DNA of 39,616 nucleotides from IMG/VR virus record IMGVR_UViG_3300045780_000002, positions 1 to 39,616 of that record; one strand, written 5' to 3'. Under the pieces are notes generated by a model that made no database searches, was not told the origin of the DNA, and saw only the letters and a list, made by a program, of their open reading frames with translations. This DNA is from a virus. How positions within the stretch are numbered: the stretch's first letter is position 1; the number at the start of each line of letters is the position of its first letter. Positions 1-9,081 of this stretch are shown here, piece after piece. The translations under genes and the position numbers were made by a program.

Positions 1-1448
1 TGTCGCACTAGTTGAGGGGATAAGGCTCCAGTGGTAGGTTTGCTAGCCCACTCCTGTAAAGTGGCTCCCCATCCCATTTTTTTTACATAATCAAGAGCTT
101 GAACCGTAAATCTACCTGCGCTTGCCCTTTCAAGTTGAACAGCAAGTCTTTTTTGATTAAAAGCATCGTTTGGTTTTGCCTCTACCTGCTTTGCAATAGA
201 GTACACTTTCGTTGCATCCACAATATCGTTTTGAGCCTTTGCTATTGCGGGTGTCTTCATCTGAAAAGGAAGAGGTGCCCCAACTTTGACATTTCCGCTT
301 CCCGATGGAGGTAGCGTTGCTGTCTTACTATTTCCCTTGTTGCTCCCATGAACCATAGGATTCGATGGAGTAGATGGCTGACTAGAACCTACTTCGGGTT
401 GTTCGCTTACTTTCTTAACAGGCATAGGATCAATGAGTTGTTCGTTTCCTCCTGGCGTAGTGTAATTAGTGATAGTTACAGTTTGTGGTACTCCATTTGC
501 GTCAGGCATAATCCTAGTCAAAGTTGTAGACTTAGGAATTGCATGATCTAACGCCTCTTTCCTAATCTCATAGTCGTTTACCTCCTCACGATACTCATCT
601 GGAATATCATTAAATGAAGGGTATCCGTGAGACTTTGCGTATGAATCCAAACCTATCATCTTCGCGGTGTTGTTTGGCTTTACTTTAGGAGCAGATGGAG
701 TATAACCTTCCGGCTCATCCTTCCAATGCCTTTCTCCTTTTTTGTTCGTCTGCTCTATCCTGTACTTTCCTGATCCTTTTGGATATTCTTGTGAAACTGC
801 TCCTTTTACGTCGGTCCAATACTCGTCAGATTCTTTCGGCTGTACGGGCTTAATCCCCTGACCGTAATATTGCACCCTCTCATTCCTGTAGTCCTCTACC
901 ATCTGCTTCTCTTCTGGTGTCGCGTCAGGACCATAAGCGTGAGGATTCATCGTCTTATGGTTTTCCAAGTCTGCGTTAAACTTTGCAAGCGTTCCTCTTG
1001 CATCTACTCCTGCTTGCTGCTCTGGAGACAGTGGTCCTGCCGCTACATCTTGCTCTGCTTCCTTCAAATCTTCCGCTAAAGATGCTTGATTCTTGTCGTA
1101 TTTCTTTCTTTCGCGCCTATCCGACAATGATACCTTTTGTCCTAAAGTAGGATCGTTTACTTTGATTCCCAAATGATCCGTCAGTAAATGGCCGAATTTC
1201 TGGATCGCCCCAGGATTCGTTTTAGGATCATATGCCTCTCTCAGTCCAGTATGGATTTCTTGTAATTCTTTCATTGCAGGTTCGTAGTCAGGAGTCCCTT
1301 TGAGCGCAGGTATTTTAGTCTCTACAAGATATTTACGCTTGTCTATTAATCCGCTAATCTTCCCTTGAAGTTCCTCGTCAGACAAGGCTCTCTTACGCTC
1401 TTCTTTCTCTAACCCCCCGGCAAGGTATTTAAGATCAAATATAGACAA
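1..1448 (-). CDS. Large internal virion / tail-associated protein, 3' end cut off
   Basis: An open frame runs from a TTG start at 1448 off the left edge (482 codons visible). The TTG is preceded by AGAAGG at 7-nt spacing, and the previous gene stops 2 nt upstream. The protein begins MSIFDLKYLAGGLEKEERKR and is hydrophilic and rich in E, K, Q, P and S, with helical N-terminal stretches and a loop-like middle. No enzyme motif is recognised. Its place as the last gene after tail and ejection-like genes resembles the long internal virion or DNA-ejection proteins of podoviruses; that role is inferred from position. It could instead be a tail-associated protein of another kind. Confidence 0.65.
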   Translation of the reverse strand, partial: MSIFDLKYLAGGLEKEERKRALSDEELQGKISGLIDKRKYLVETKIPALKGTPDYEPAMKELQEIHTGLREAYDPKTNPGAIQKFGHLLTDHLGIKVNDPTLGQKVSLSDRRERKKYDKNQASLAEDLKEAEQDVAAGPLSPEQQAGVDARGTLAKFNADLENHKTMNPHAYGPDATPEEKQMVEDYRNERVQYYGQGIKPVQPKESDEYWTDVKGAVSQEYPKGSGKYRIEQTNKKGERHWKDEPEGYTPSAPKVKPNNTAKMIGLDSYAKSHGYPSFNDIPDEYREEVNDYEIRKEALDHAIPKSTTLTRIMPDANGVPQTVTITNYTTPGGNEQLIDPMPVKKVSEQPEVGSSQPSTPSNPMVHGSNKGNSKTATLPPSGSGNVKVGAPLPFQMKTPAIAKAQNDIVDATKVYSIAKQVEAKPNDAFNQKRLAVQLERASAGRFTVQALDYVKKMGWGATLQEWASKPTTGALSPQLVR

Positions 1449-1450
1449 GA

Positions 1451-1750
1451 CTATACCTTCTTTCCTGTCGATTTCTTATTGCTAGCCTTTCTCTTTACAT
1501 TCTTTGCCGTAACAATATACTCCCCTTTTGTTGCACGATAAGGACCAGTCTTTTTTATCTTCCTGACAACCTTTGATCCAGACTTCTCTTCTTCTCCTTT
1601 GTGAAGTTTATAGAGTCCTGTCCTTTTGATCTTGCCGCCAAGTTTTTTTGACCCAATCATACCCGCTGGACCTTTAGACATCTTGTGAATCTGCTCCATG
1701 TTTTTCTCACCTACCTCTACACCTGCTGCCCATGCTTCGCCGTTCGCCAT
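1451..1750 (-). CDS. Small lysine-rich protein with internal repeat
   Basis: 99 aa with a clear SD (AAGGAGG, 6 nt before ATG). Two similar segments, GGKIKRTGLYKLHKGE and VRKIKKTGPYRATKGE, suggest an internal duplication of a basic beta-like unit. The C-terminus is a lysine-rich tail (KRKASNKKSTGKKV). No catalytic motif or membrane segment. It lies between two probable internal virion proteins and belongs in type with the other small basic proteins of this phage. A role in binding or neutralising packaged DNA is possible but not shown. Confidence 0.75.
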   Translation of the reverse strand: MANGEAWAAGVEVGEKNMEQIHKMSKGPAGMIGSKKLGGKIKRTGLYKLHKGEEEKSGSKVVRKIKKTGPYRATKGEYIVTAKNVKRKASNKKSTGKKV

Positions 1751-1761
1751 AACATTCCTCC

Positions 1762-2271
1762 TTATACACTTGTTGCCATCGTTGTTAACGTAGCAGAACC
1801 TTGCGTGAGCGCTCTTCCGCCGATACTGTCAGCCCAATTCTGCATTTGTTGTTGAGATGCCCCCAACTGTTGCTGATACGCACCAAGACCAGTGCCAATC
1901 TGACCACTACCTAATGTTGCAAGGCTACTTGCAGAGTTGCCTGTAAGGCTTCCTATGAGGCTTGTAATGTCAGAATGTACTTTATCCGTAGAGGAAGTGT
2001 TAGAAGCGGCAGTCCCTCCTGATCGCGTTCCGAACAGAGAATTGGTTTTAATGTCCTGATTCGCTCTTGATTTAGCAGCACCTACTTTACCCCCAAGGGC
2101 TTGCATTTGCTTAGAACTGTCGTCGCTAAGAATCGAGTCCCAAAAAGAAGAAGCTGTATTCTCGTTTTTTTGTCCTTGACCAGATTGAGTATCAGCTATA
2201 TTGCCAAGTTTAGGAAGCTGTCCAGATAAGGTAGAATTACTTCCGCCGAAGAGCGATCCCCAGAAACCCAT
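1762..2271 (-). CDS. Probable internal virion / DNA-ejection protein
   Basis: 169 aa beginning MGFWGSLFGGSN, rich in G, S, A, Q and T and predicted to be largely flexible or helical. The short MGFW-SLFGG start and Gly/Ser/Gln-rich body are typical of small proteins encoded after the tail hub in podovirus-like phages and often labelled internal virion proteins. SD GGAGG lies 6 nt before the ATG. An unusually long leader upstream carries a TATAAT promoter and two competing hairpins that touch the SD, so translation may be controlled. Function is inferred from position and composition. Confidence 0.65.
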   Translation of the reverse strand: MGFWGSLFGGSNSTLSGQLPKLGNIADTQSGQGQKNENTASSFWDSILSDDSSKQMQALGGKVGAAKSRANQDIKTNSLFGTRSGGTAASNTSSTDKVHSDITSLIGSLTGNSASSLATLGSGQIGTGLGAYQQQLGASQQQMQNWADSIGGRALTQGSATLTTMATSV

Positions 2272-2277
2272 GTAAAA

Positions 2278-2302
2278 CCTCCGTTATCAACGGTTTAACC
2301 GT
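2278..2302 (-). promoter_or_regulatory. Two overlapping inverted repeats at the ribosome binding site
   Basis: On the minus strand ACGGTT-A-AACCGT (2302-2290) and CCGTT-GAT-AACGG (2293-2281) share the CCGT arm, so only one can form. The second helix takes up the first two bases of the SD GGAGG (2278-2282). This looks like a switchable leader or an operator; only the repeats are seen. Confidence 0.45.
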
Positions 2303-2347
2303 AGAAACAAAGGCAGACGCCGCTCTCCCTACAGCATTGCCTAAGAC

Positions 2348-2375
2348 ATTATACCGCAAACCACAAAAAACGCAA
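2348..2375 (-). promoter_or_regulatory. Putative sigma70 promoter before internal virion genes
   Basis: A perfect TATAAT at 2353-2348 follows TTGCGT (2375-2370) with a 16-bp spacer. It lies in the 111-bp gap between the tail protein gene and the internal virion gene, one of the longer gaps of the minus-strand series. The -35 is weak (3 of 6), so the call rests on the -10 and the location. Confidence 0.45.
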
Positions 2376-2382
2376 ATGTTTT

Positions 2383-3318
2383 CTAAGGAATGCAGCGGAT
2401 ATTAAAAACAGAAGCCGTAGGTGTGCCAGCGGCCACGCAAGTTAAGCGTGCCGTTACCGTCCCCGCCGCGCTTACATATGCATCATACACAAAGCCGTTA
2501 CCCGGTGAAGTGACAGGACTCACGACCACAGCCATGCTCGTTGTAGACCCAGGAACCGACGCAGTAGTCGTAATCGTCTGTCCCACGGTCATAGGTGAAC
2601 CGCCCATGCTACCAGTTGTTCCAACCAAAGGAACCACTGAAGCGGGTAGTTGAGATACGGTAGCAGAACCACTCAAATCTTCAAAACTAGGTTGACTCTG
2701 GCTAAAAACTCCCGTAATTGAATTGTATGCACTGATCCACTGATGGATAACCGAAGGCGTATTTTGTGGCTGTACAGGAATAATTACAGCATAGTAGTTG
2801 GAACCATCGTAGGTAATTATCGCCCCTTGTCCTTGCGCAATAGGCATACTCGCTGCTAATAAGTTGTTAGGATACGAAATAGTTCCCGTTTCGGGAGTCG
2901 CCGTAACCAGCCCTAGTCCCTCATTAAAAACAAAAAAGTAGTATGGAAGCTGAATCGATGGATCTGTATTAAGCGTGAGTGCGACAGGAGAAGCATCATT
3001 AAAAATCAAGAACGAGCTATTATCGGAAGGCAATATCGAATAAGACGTAACTCCTGTTTGGTTATTAACAAATCCACTTGTAGGATATGTTGATGATGAT
3101 GTTGTTACGTTCTGTGTTGATATATTATTATTCACAGTTTTGCTTACTGTGGAAATAGTGCTTTTATTATCATTTATTTGAGACTTTAGTATAGGTACTG
3201 CTCCTTGTACGTCAGATAGGGAATTCCACAAATTGCGGATGACATACTGAACTTGAGGTTCAAGTTTAGAAATGTGAGGTTCAAACGGAAAACGAGAGTT
3301 AGTTGGAGTGGTTGCCAT
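2383..3318 (-). CDS. Minor tail / fibre-type protein
   Basis: 311 aa. The first 70 residues include a helical stretch (FPFEPHISKLEPQVQYVIRN) like a trimerising or attachment segment. A Ser/Thr/Asn/Gly-rich beta body follows, and the end carries a strand motif (FVYDAYVSAAGTVTARLTC) common at the C-terminus of phage tail and fibre proteins. No signal peptide or enzyme motif. The start overlaps by 1 nt the stop of the preceding zinc-finger gene (TAATG), implying translational coupling. Exact virion position is unknown. Confidence 0.7.
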   Translation of the reverse strand: MATTPTNSRFPFEPHISKLEPQVQYVIRNLWNSLSDVQGAVPILKSQINDNKSTISTVSKTVNNNISTQNVTTSSSTYPTSGFVNNQTGVTSYSILPSDNSSFLIFNDASPVALTLNTDPSIQLPYYFFVFNEGLGLVTATPETGTISYPNNLLAASMPIAQGQGAIITYDGSNYYAVIIPVQPQNTPSVIHQWISAYNSITGVFSQSQPSFEDLSGSATVSQLPASVVPLVGTTGSMGGSPMTVGQTITTTASVPGSTTSMAVVVSPVTSPGNGFVYDAYVSAAGTVTARLTCVAAGTPTASVFNIRCIP

Positions 3319-3437
3319 TATTTAGCCTCCTGCTTTGCTTTCCATTTTGAGCATGAGTCACATAGTCCTCCAGCAGGCGGAAGGTGGTGTATCGTTCCGC
3401 AGCGTTGGCATCTTCTTGGCGTTACCGGATTTTTCAT
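3318..3437 (-). CDS. Zinc-finger microprotein, 39 aa
   Basis: A short gene starting MKNPVTPRRCQRCG, with a second CxxC (LCDSCSK) about 17 residues later: four cysteines in the spacing of a treble-clef or zinc-ribbon knuckle, followed by a lysine-rich tail. Its ATG overlaps the stop of the giant tail gene (TAATG), its stop overlaps the next ATG in the same way, and GGGAGG precedes it, so it is coupled on both sides. Binding of nucleic acid or protein is possible; no function is known to me. Confidence 0.75.
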   Translation of the reverse strand: MKNPVTPRRCQRCGTIHHLPPAGGLCDSCSKWKAKQEAK

Positions 3438-6400
3438 TACCCTTCTCCTCCCGCCTCACCAAATATAGGTGTTGGCTGATAGACTCCAGATGAACCCCAT
3501 GCTCTAAGATAGCAAATCGCCCCCTGAAGGTTCAAAACAAATGGTACGTTAGAAGAGAACTGTGCAACCAACAACTTCCACTTAGCCGCGCTAGGACGGA
3601 AGAAATACTTTGTCAAAACTCCACCTGTACTTGGAAGTGTAATTGTCTGAGGCGCATAGGAATTATTTCCTTCGTCCGCAACATAGAAACTCAAAGTTAC
3701 TGTAGATGTTGAAGAGTATTCAACTACTGCTTGACCGACGTGCATATATCCTTTGCCACCAAATGCAGGTGTTGCGATTGTACCAGTAATCGTTTCTGTT
3801 CCCCCACTGGTTAATTGACGAACCGTTCCGTCTGTGCATCCTACCAAGACTCCTTGCTGGCTTTGTCCTTCATTAGATGCGTGTATCGTCGCAGCAGGGT
3901 TGTATAGATCATAAATCCATCCCTCCGCTTTTTCATCAAATACTAGCGTGTGGGGGTATCCATCCGTTCCTTGGTAGTCCCAGTACATATACCCTGAATT
4001 ATAAGAAAACCGTTGCAGATTAGGAAGTGTATCATCTGGAGGATAGATAGTGATTCCGTTCCTAGTTATTGGTTGTGGTTGAGTCCCGGTATTGTCCGAG
4101 TTCTCGTGAGAAAATAAAGGATACAAACTTTGGTCGGAGATAGACTGGCTCGATGATCCGTAAGGAGATACGTGAATACCATCGTCCACACGAAAGAATA
4201 TGTTACCTCCGCCAGAAACACAAACGCAACGAGGAATATAAAGTCCTCTCGAAATAGATGATTCCTGTAATGTCCAGGTAGACCCCGTTGTTCCTGTGGC
4301 TGTAGCCGTTGCACTACTAAAGTTTGGCATAATCAGCCACGCACGCTTGATTGAAAAAAGAACTCCCAAACCTCCAGCAATCGATCCGTTGACTAGCGGT
4401 TCTCCTGGGTCACATACTTCCTGCTGATTGGTGTCAGGGGCCGAGTCCAAATTCGATCCTTTACACCAATACAGCGTCCCTGGCCTTAGCGGGTCTCCTA
4501 CACCAAAGCAATAATTTACATTGTCCGTTGGACCCCACAAATACGGCAACGGCTGTGCTGCAAGGATAGGCTCTGGTATTTGGTAAGCTACATCCGATCC
4601 GTCAGGAACTCCAGGAATCTCAATTTCAGTCACATACCCCGTAGGAATATAGATTCCTTTATCGGTAAATGTTGCTCCTCCGCTAATTGTGATTCCACCT
4701 GCATCATTAAATGTTGGATCAACGACCCCAGATGTTCCCGATACAGTTACTAACTGATAATGATTGGAAGGATCAAGAATCATGAAGTTCAATGGATACA
4801 GATAATTAGTTTGAAATGAAGATGCTATAGGACGAGAAATAAATGTGTATGCCAAAGACGTAGGAGAACCAATCAATATCTCCGTTCCCGCTAACCATCT
4901 AGGACTAAATCCTACCGATGATCCTCCTATCGCTCCACCAGAAACCCAAGTAATCACACTGCCTATTACATTGCATACTCCCTTTTGAGGCAAATCTATA
5001 GAAGGGAAAGGCTCGTAATTGTCGTAATCAAGTGTCTTAGTCCCTAATTCTGTGTCGGTCAATGAATCGGAGATTGCGGTGTTGTATCCATTTCCCCCAA
5101 GATTATCATTTGGTCCTGTCGCCACATAGGTAAATTCTGAGGTTGTCGAATCTATCCTGTAATAATCGACTACATCTACTTGAGGATCATTCGACCATAG
5201 AGATGTAATAGTGTTTGCTGTTACTGGAATTGATTCAGCCGTAGATTCAGGAGATGGATTCGATTGCGCTCCTGTTGCGGAACTCCTGTAGCAGTAACGG
5301 TACTGTACTTCTTGCCTAATATCTGATGGAAGAGGAGGAATAATAGTTGGGCTTTCTCCTGGCTTTGGAGAAGCCATAATAAGCAAGATACGTCCACTAT
5401 GATACCAATAGTCATAGTCCACTTCTATAGGATAGATTCCCGCTGCCGGAGGATTTACTTGCAATGTTGTCTGTGCATAAGTATTATTATCCCCATGAGT
5501 ATAGTTTTGTCGTGGAAGAAGCGTGTATCCTCCTACAACTGTGATGGTCTGACCCCATCCAGATATAGATGCTGAGCTTCCCTCATTATTTCCTGATATG
5601 GACACTGATCCGGGAACTAATTTTACCCCTCCACCTATACCCCAAATACAATCATCCTTACTGGTTAAAACAAGAGTATAGTAAACTCCTGGTCCACCAG
5701 ACGGGAAATAAATGTTTCCAGTTAGGCAGAAGTTGAAGTCATTATATTTTGTTTGATTTGGTTGGGTTGACGTAATAGGTGAGGCGAATACACTACTCTC
5801 TCCAGTAATAACACTCTCTGGACTAAGAGTATACCAAATCATCGGTACATTCTGAGTTCCAATTCCAGGAAGTTGAGGTATTCCTGCTGGAGTTGGTCCA
5901 ATCGTTGCATCAAATATAAAGGAATTTCCTGTCGTACTCCCGTCCGCATTAGATGTGGTTCTTACTGGTCCACTTCCACTTGGATCGCTAGGATTTTTCC
6001 ATATATAAAAGGAGGCATCATTGGCACCCGCAGCCGCAGGAGAATCTCCCCAGTAATAAGCTGTAAGATTTCCTAGTATAGAAGTTACAGATGGAAGAGC
6101 GTTTGTTGTGACAGTGCCAGAAATAGTAAGTTGTCCTCCTCCGATAGAACCAGAGTTTGAGGAATATGTATTTCCTAATGAATTCATACCAATTTGGAGA
6201 GAGGACGCTCCATAAGGAACTGTAATTTCCACTCCAATGTTTGCTCCAATATCAACTACACTAGGAACGTAAAGGATAGCAACTCCCTTATCCATAACAG
6301 CACCGGATGAATCAACAAATGCTCCTATCACATACGATGCTACGCTTGGAGGAGTTGGCGATCCTAAAGTTTGCAGGAATTGACCGGGGTATCCGGGAGA

Positions 6401-7288
6401 TCCAGCCCCAACTCTTGTGTGAGCACTTGGAGTTGAAATATCCGCAAGTCCAGCCTGAGTTGTTATGCTTGTTCCGTTTATAACTACGGTCCCATTTGGC
6501 ACCAAACTGCTAATCGTTACATACGAAGCATTTAGAACATTTACGCTGTACCATATTGTGCCGTCTTTTGGTGTCGTTGGATCAGTGTGTGGATGACCCT
6601 CAGTTTCTCCATAATTGAAACTAGAATTTGTTCCTGTAGGATTGTTAGTCCATGGAATTGCCGTGGCTAGAAGGTTTCCTGTTCCTCCACCAAAAGGTAC
6701 GGTTGAATTAGAAGTGGATACAATAGGTGCCAGTTGCGGCTCCTTGATTCCCATTTTCCAGCACACTGCGGTAGGCGTAGGAGTTCCCGTATATCCTTCA
6801 TTACAGGAAACTTTCATCATTCCATTGGAAACGAAATCTACAGGCGTACCGGAAGGTCCAAAACTATTTAGACCGAGATACTGAGTATGAAGGGTTGTTG
6901 ATCCTTGAGAAGCCGAATCTGCAACGTACATCCAATCTTCGACAGATGCGTTAGGACGAAAAGGAACCATCGAAACAGGATTCCCACTCTGTCCTGTGGC
7001 TACATTCTTTACTCCTATTGTCGAGTTCCATGCGGATAGGACAGTTCCCGCACCGTTAATGATTGAGAAACCGCTAGAGGGTGCGTTTGGCGTGCTGTCA
7101 TTAAGCCTTTTTAAGCTGTGTACTGCTGCTGATAACGTATACATCGCTCCCGTTAGGAGATTACGGAAGGTGACGCCACCCTTGGTATAATTTCTTATAT
7201 TGACAGAAACTGAGGTAAACCCTGAACGGATACGGTTCAAGGCGGAAGTTAAATCGATTCCTCTGTGGTCAAATGGTCCGGGAGCCAT
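3437..7288 (-). CDS. Giant tail hub / stabilisation protein
   Basis: 1283 aa, ATG with AAGG at suitable spacing. The sequence is almost wholly beta (G, S, T, N, P rich). The C-terminal third contains spaced repeats with aromatic and Asp/Gly turns (for example EGWIYDLYNPAA, GVLVGCTDGTVRQL), as in beta-propeller tail-hub proteins such as P22 gp10 or tail tubular protein B. The N-terminal 60 residues (GIDLTSALNRIRSGFTSVSVNIRNY) resemble the start of such proteins. It precedes the tail and ejection genes, as expected for the tail tube or hub. It is longer than usual, with a middle insertion that may be a receptor or carbohydrate-facing domain. Confidence 0.7.
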   Translation of the reverse strand: MAPGPFDHRGIDLTSALNRIRSGFTSVSVNIRNYTKGGVTFRNLLTGAMYTLSAAVHSLKRLNDSTPNAPSSGFSIINGAGTVLSAWNSTIGVKNVATGQSGNPVSMVPFRPNASVEDWMYVADSASQGSTTLHTQYLGLNSFGPSGTPVDFVSNGMMKVSCNEGYTGTPTPTAVCWKMGIKEPQLAPIVSTSNSTVPFGGGTGNLLATAIPWTNNPTGTNSSFNYGETEGHPHTDPTTPKDGTIWYSVNVLNASYVTISSLVPNGTVVINGTSITTQAGLADISTPSAHTRVGAGSPGYPGQFLQTLGSPTPPSVASYVIGAFVDSSGAVMDKGVAILYVPSVVDIGANIGVEITVPYGASSLQIGMNSLGNTYSSNSGSIGGGQLTISGTVTTNALPSVTSILGNLTAYYWGDSPAAAGANDASFYIWKNPSDPSGSGPVRTTSNADGSTTGNSFIFDATIGPTPAGIPQLPGIGTQNVPMIWYTLSPESVITGESSVFASPITSTQPNQTKYNDFNFCLTGNIYFPSGGPGVYYTLVLTSKDDCIWGIGGGVKLVPGSVSISGNNEGSSASISGWGQTITVVGGYTLLPRQNYTHGDNNTYAQTTLQVNPPAAGIYPIEVDYDYWYHSGRILLIMASPKPGESPTIIPPLPSDIRQEVQYRYCYRSSATGAQSNPSPESTAESIPVTANTITSLWSNDPQVDVVDYYRIDSTTSEFTYVATGPNDNLGGNGYNTAISDSLTDTELGTKTLDYDNYEPFPSIDLPQKGVCNVIGSVITWVSGGAIGGSSVGFSPRWLAGTEILIGSPTSLAYTFISRPIASSFQTNYLYPLNFMILDPSNHYQLVTVSGTSGVVDPTFNDAGGITISGGATFTDKGIYIPTGYVTEIEIPGVPDGSDVAYQIPEPILAAQPLPYLWGPTDNVNYCFGVGDPLRPGTLYWCKGSNLDSAPDTNQQEVCDPGEPLVNGSIAGGLGVLFSIKRAWLIMPNFSSATATATGTTGSTWTLQESSISRGLYIPRCVCVSGGGNIFFRVDDGIHVSPYGSSSQSISDQSLYPLFSHENSDNTGTQPQPITRNGITIYPPDDTLPNLQRFSYNSGYMYWDYQGTDGYPHTLVFDEKAEGWIYDLYNPAATIHASNEGQSQQGVLVGCTDGTVRQLTSGGTETITGTIATPAFGGKGYMHVGQAVVEYSSTSTVTLSFYVADEGNNSYAPQTITLPSTGGVLTKYFFRPSAAKWKLLVAQFSSNVPFVLNLQGAICYLRAWGSSGVYQPTPIFGEAGGEG

Positions 7289-7352
7289 AGTTCACCTTAA
7301 ATCCTACGCCTCTCCCGTTGCGGTAGGATACTAACATTGTACTACAAATTAC

Positions 7353-7493
7353 TCAATATCTCCTACTTTTGATACAAGCAGGACTAGACGGATCAAAAAA
7401 CGTAGAATAAGTTAACCATACTAAACAACCAACACATGCTAATAAAGACCCAATACTTGTTGCCCATAAAAGAACGATAGTCAATGTGTGCAT
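7353..7493 (-). CDS. Small single-pass membrane protein, 46 aa
   Basis: Starts MHTLTIVLLWATSIGSLL, overlapping the end of the upstream gene by 13 nt, with GAAAGG about 7 nt before the ATG. One hydrophobic helix covers roughly residues 3-30 with two cysteines (ACVGC), followed by a short polar tail with a third cysteine and a basic end (KSRRY). It could be a small holin-like or membrane-anchored accessory protein; there is no real evidence for either. It fills most of the gap before the giant tail gene. Confidence 0.6.
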   Translation of the reverse strand: MHTLTIVLLWATSIGSLLACVGCLVWLTYSTFFDPSSPACIKSRRY

Positions 7494-7741
7494 TTGCTAG
7501 CCTTTCTCAATTCTCTCCGATTTGCCATAAGCCACCAAATACTATGGTACTCGTCAGACATGAGTTTGGCGACCTTACGACTAGGGCACAAGTGAGCATC
7601 TTTCACTGGCTTACCGTCCGCATGATCTTGTAGCCTGTCACGAGCAGTAGCAAGTATTCTCCACAGTTTCCTAATGTCGCGCTTTGTCAGTAAATCTACG
7701 CACTGAGGTCCGGTTAGTTCCATCTCTTGCTCTAAAGTCAT
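7481..7741 (-). CDS. Hypothetical protein, 86 aa, helical
   Basis: SD GGAGG with 9-nt spacing. A mainly helical, charged protein (QCVDLLTKRDIRKLWRIL, then LMSDEYHSIWWLMANRREL) with four cysteines spread along the sequence. No family recognised and no membrane segment. It belongs to a string of small accessory genes between the adaptor and the tail hub. The next gene overlaps its 3' end, so they are probably co-translated. Confidence 0.6.
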   Translation of the reverse strand: MTLEQEMELTGPQCVDLLTKRDIRKLWRILATARDRLQDHADGKPVKDAHLCPSRKVAKLMSDEYHSIWWLMANRRELRKASKCTH

Positions 7742-7808
7742 TTATTGCATCCTCCAATACACTAGCTAAAGTCAACATCGTAACCATTATCAATTCCTGA
7801 CATGAATT

Positions 7809-8147
7809 CTAACAGTTCACGGATAGTTCGTCTTTTATTTTCATCAACTCCATCATCCTTTCGGCGTTCTCTTGAGCGTGTTTGCACTTCTCTTCAAAGT
7901 CTGGAGCATTACAAGCGGCTTCGACCTGCTCTGGCGTGTAGTCGCTATAAAGCATTCCGTTAGGAATAGGCTTATTGTTAAAACCAATAGGTCTAGGTTT
8001 GTTCAACACAACCTCCTGCTTTTGATACAAGTTGGATTTGATCTTAAAAGAAGCCCTCACAGAAATGTTATCACAGCACCACCATACTCCATCTTTGTCC
8101 TGATGATGGGATTCTCTCGGATTATGACATACTCTACAGTTGTCCAA
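7809..8147 (-). CDS. Hypothetical cysteine/histidine-rich protein
   Basis: 112 aa from a TTG start (GGAG 7 nt upstream) that overlaps the preceding gene by 14 nt. The N-terminus CRVCHNPRESHH and the nearby WWCCDN give a cluster of Cys and His that could bind zinc. The middle is basic and the last 45 residues are acidic and helical (YTPEQVEAACNAPDFEEK). No family recognised. It is one of several small putative metal-binding proteins here. Confidence 0.6.
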   Translation of the reverse strand: MDNCRVCHNPRESHHQDKDGVWWCCDNISVRASFKIKSNLYQKQEVVLNKPRPIGFNNKPIPNGMLYSDYTPEQVEAACNAPDFEEKCKHAQENAERMMELMKIKDELSVNC

Positions 8148-8451
8148 TCAATATCTCCTCGATGCTAATACCGGCTTTATATACACAGCCAGAGCAAAAC
8201 TTCTCTTTAACGTCCATCCCCTCTGGAGTGATCCACATATCATCTCCGCATTTGTCGCAAGGAATAACCACCATATCGCTTCTCATTTTTATTCCAGAAG
8301 CTACACGGAATCCCATTATCGCCTTCGGTTTAACGTCTAGTATCCATATCCTCTTCCTAAACATCACGCAATATCCTACATACATTGCAAGAACAAATGC
8401 GCCAATGAAAAGTATAAACGTTATCCAGTCTAGTACATAGAGAAGAGTCAT
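8134..8451 (-). CDS. Membrane protein with cytosolic zinc ribbon
   Basis: 105 aa. An N-terminal hydrophobic helix (about residues 8-30, ITFILFIGAFVLAMYVGY) is followed by a basic stretch (FRKR). The C-terminal half carries CDKC and, about 20 residues later, CSGC, the pattern of a zinc ribbon. The ATG overlaps the upstream stop (ATGA). A membrane-tethered zinc ribbon is an uncommon combination for a phage. Function unknown; it may act on a host membrane process. Confidence 0.65.
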   Translation of the reverse strand: MTLLYVLDWITFILFIGAFVLAMYVGYCVMFRKRIWILDVKPKAIMGFRVASGIKMRSDMVVIPCDKCGDDMWITPEGMDVKEKFCSGCVYKAGISIEEILIGQL

Positions 8452-9026
8452 AATGTGCTGTCCTTTCCGCGACGGAACGCTTCAATCAATCTTTTGTTTA
8501 CCTGTTTATCTTTACTCTCATATTCATCGTCATGCCAGAGCAAATCCTTGATCTCTTTTGGAACTTCCGTATCCGTGTGTCCCGGCATAATGTTTCCTGC
8601 CACTGACTTGTGCGCATACGGAATATCTGGCTGAGCAATGTCCGCTCCACATTTTGTACAGTGTCCGTAGAGTTCCTTTTCGTATTCTATAAAGTCTTTA
8701 ATTTTCACACCATTGGTTTGTTTTGTCTTTAACACAGACAAAGAATAAACTCTTTCTACGTCTAGCCCAATTCCATGTTCGATTGATTCGCCATTCGCAA
8801 GTGACTCAATTTCATCTAAGCAACGATTCCTTGCCTCACGGCGTATTTTAGCCTTTAACTCCTCATATGAATCTTTGCAGCGCAGTGCAGATACTACTCG
8901 AAACGCTTTTGCATACTCACATGAGCATTCTTTGATCGGCCCTGCGTCTTTGTGTTGAGAATGCAAATAACTTAATCCTTCCATGCCTAAAGATAGAGCA
9001 GCAAGTTCTTCTATTCGTTGTCCCAT
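8448..9026 (-). CDS. Hypothetical protein with CxxC knuckle
   Basis: 192 aa from the ATG at 9026. A TTG further upstream (9074) has no SD, so the ATG after a G-rich stretch is preferred. The run of eight G just before it (9029-9036) acts as a poor SD at best. The protein is mainly helical and charged, with CSCEY near residue 35 and a HCTKCG knuckle near residue 130. No known family. It is coupled to the next gene by ATGA. Confidence 0.6.
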   Translation of the reverse strand: MGQRIEELAALSLGMEGLSYLHSQHKDAGPIKECSCEYAKAFRVVSALRCKDSYEELKAKIRREARNRCLDEIESLANGESIEHGIGLDVERVYSLSVLKTKQTNGVKIKDFIEYEKELYGHCTKCGADIAQPDIPYAHKSVAGNIMPGHTDTEVPKEIKDLLWHDDEYESKDKQVNKRLIEAFRRGKDSTL

Positions 9027-9081
9027 ATCCCCCCCCGATACCACTATTCTCACACAAAGCGCATGATTATGCAAGCATTAT

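Noticed and set aside
1-1079. Short plus-strand frames at the left edge
   Set aside because: They are shadows of the continuous minus-strand gene that runs off the window.
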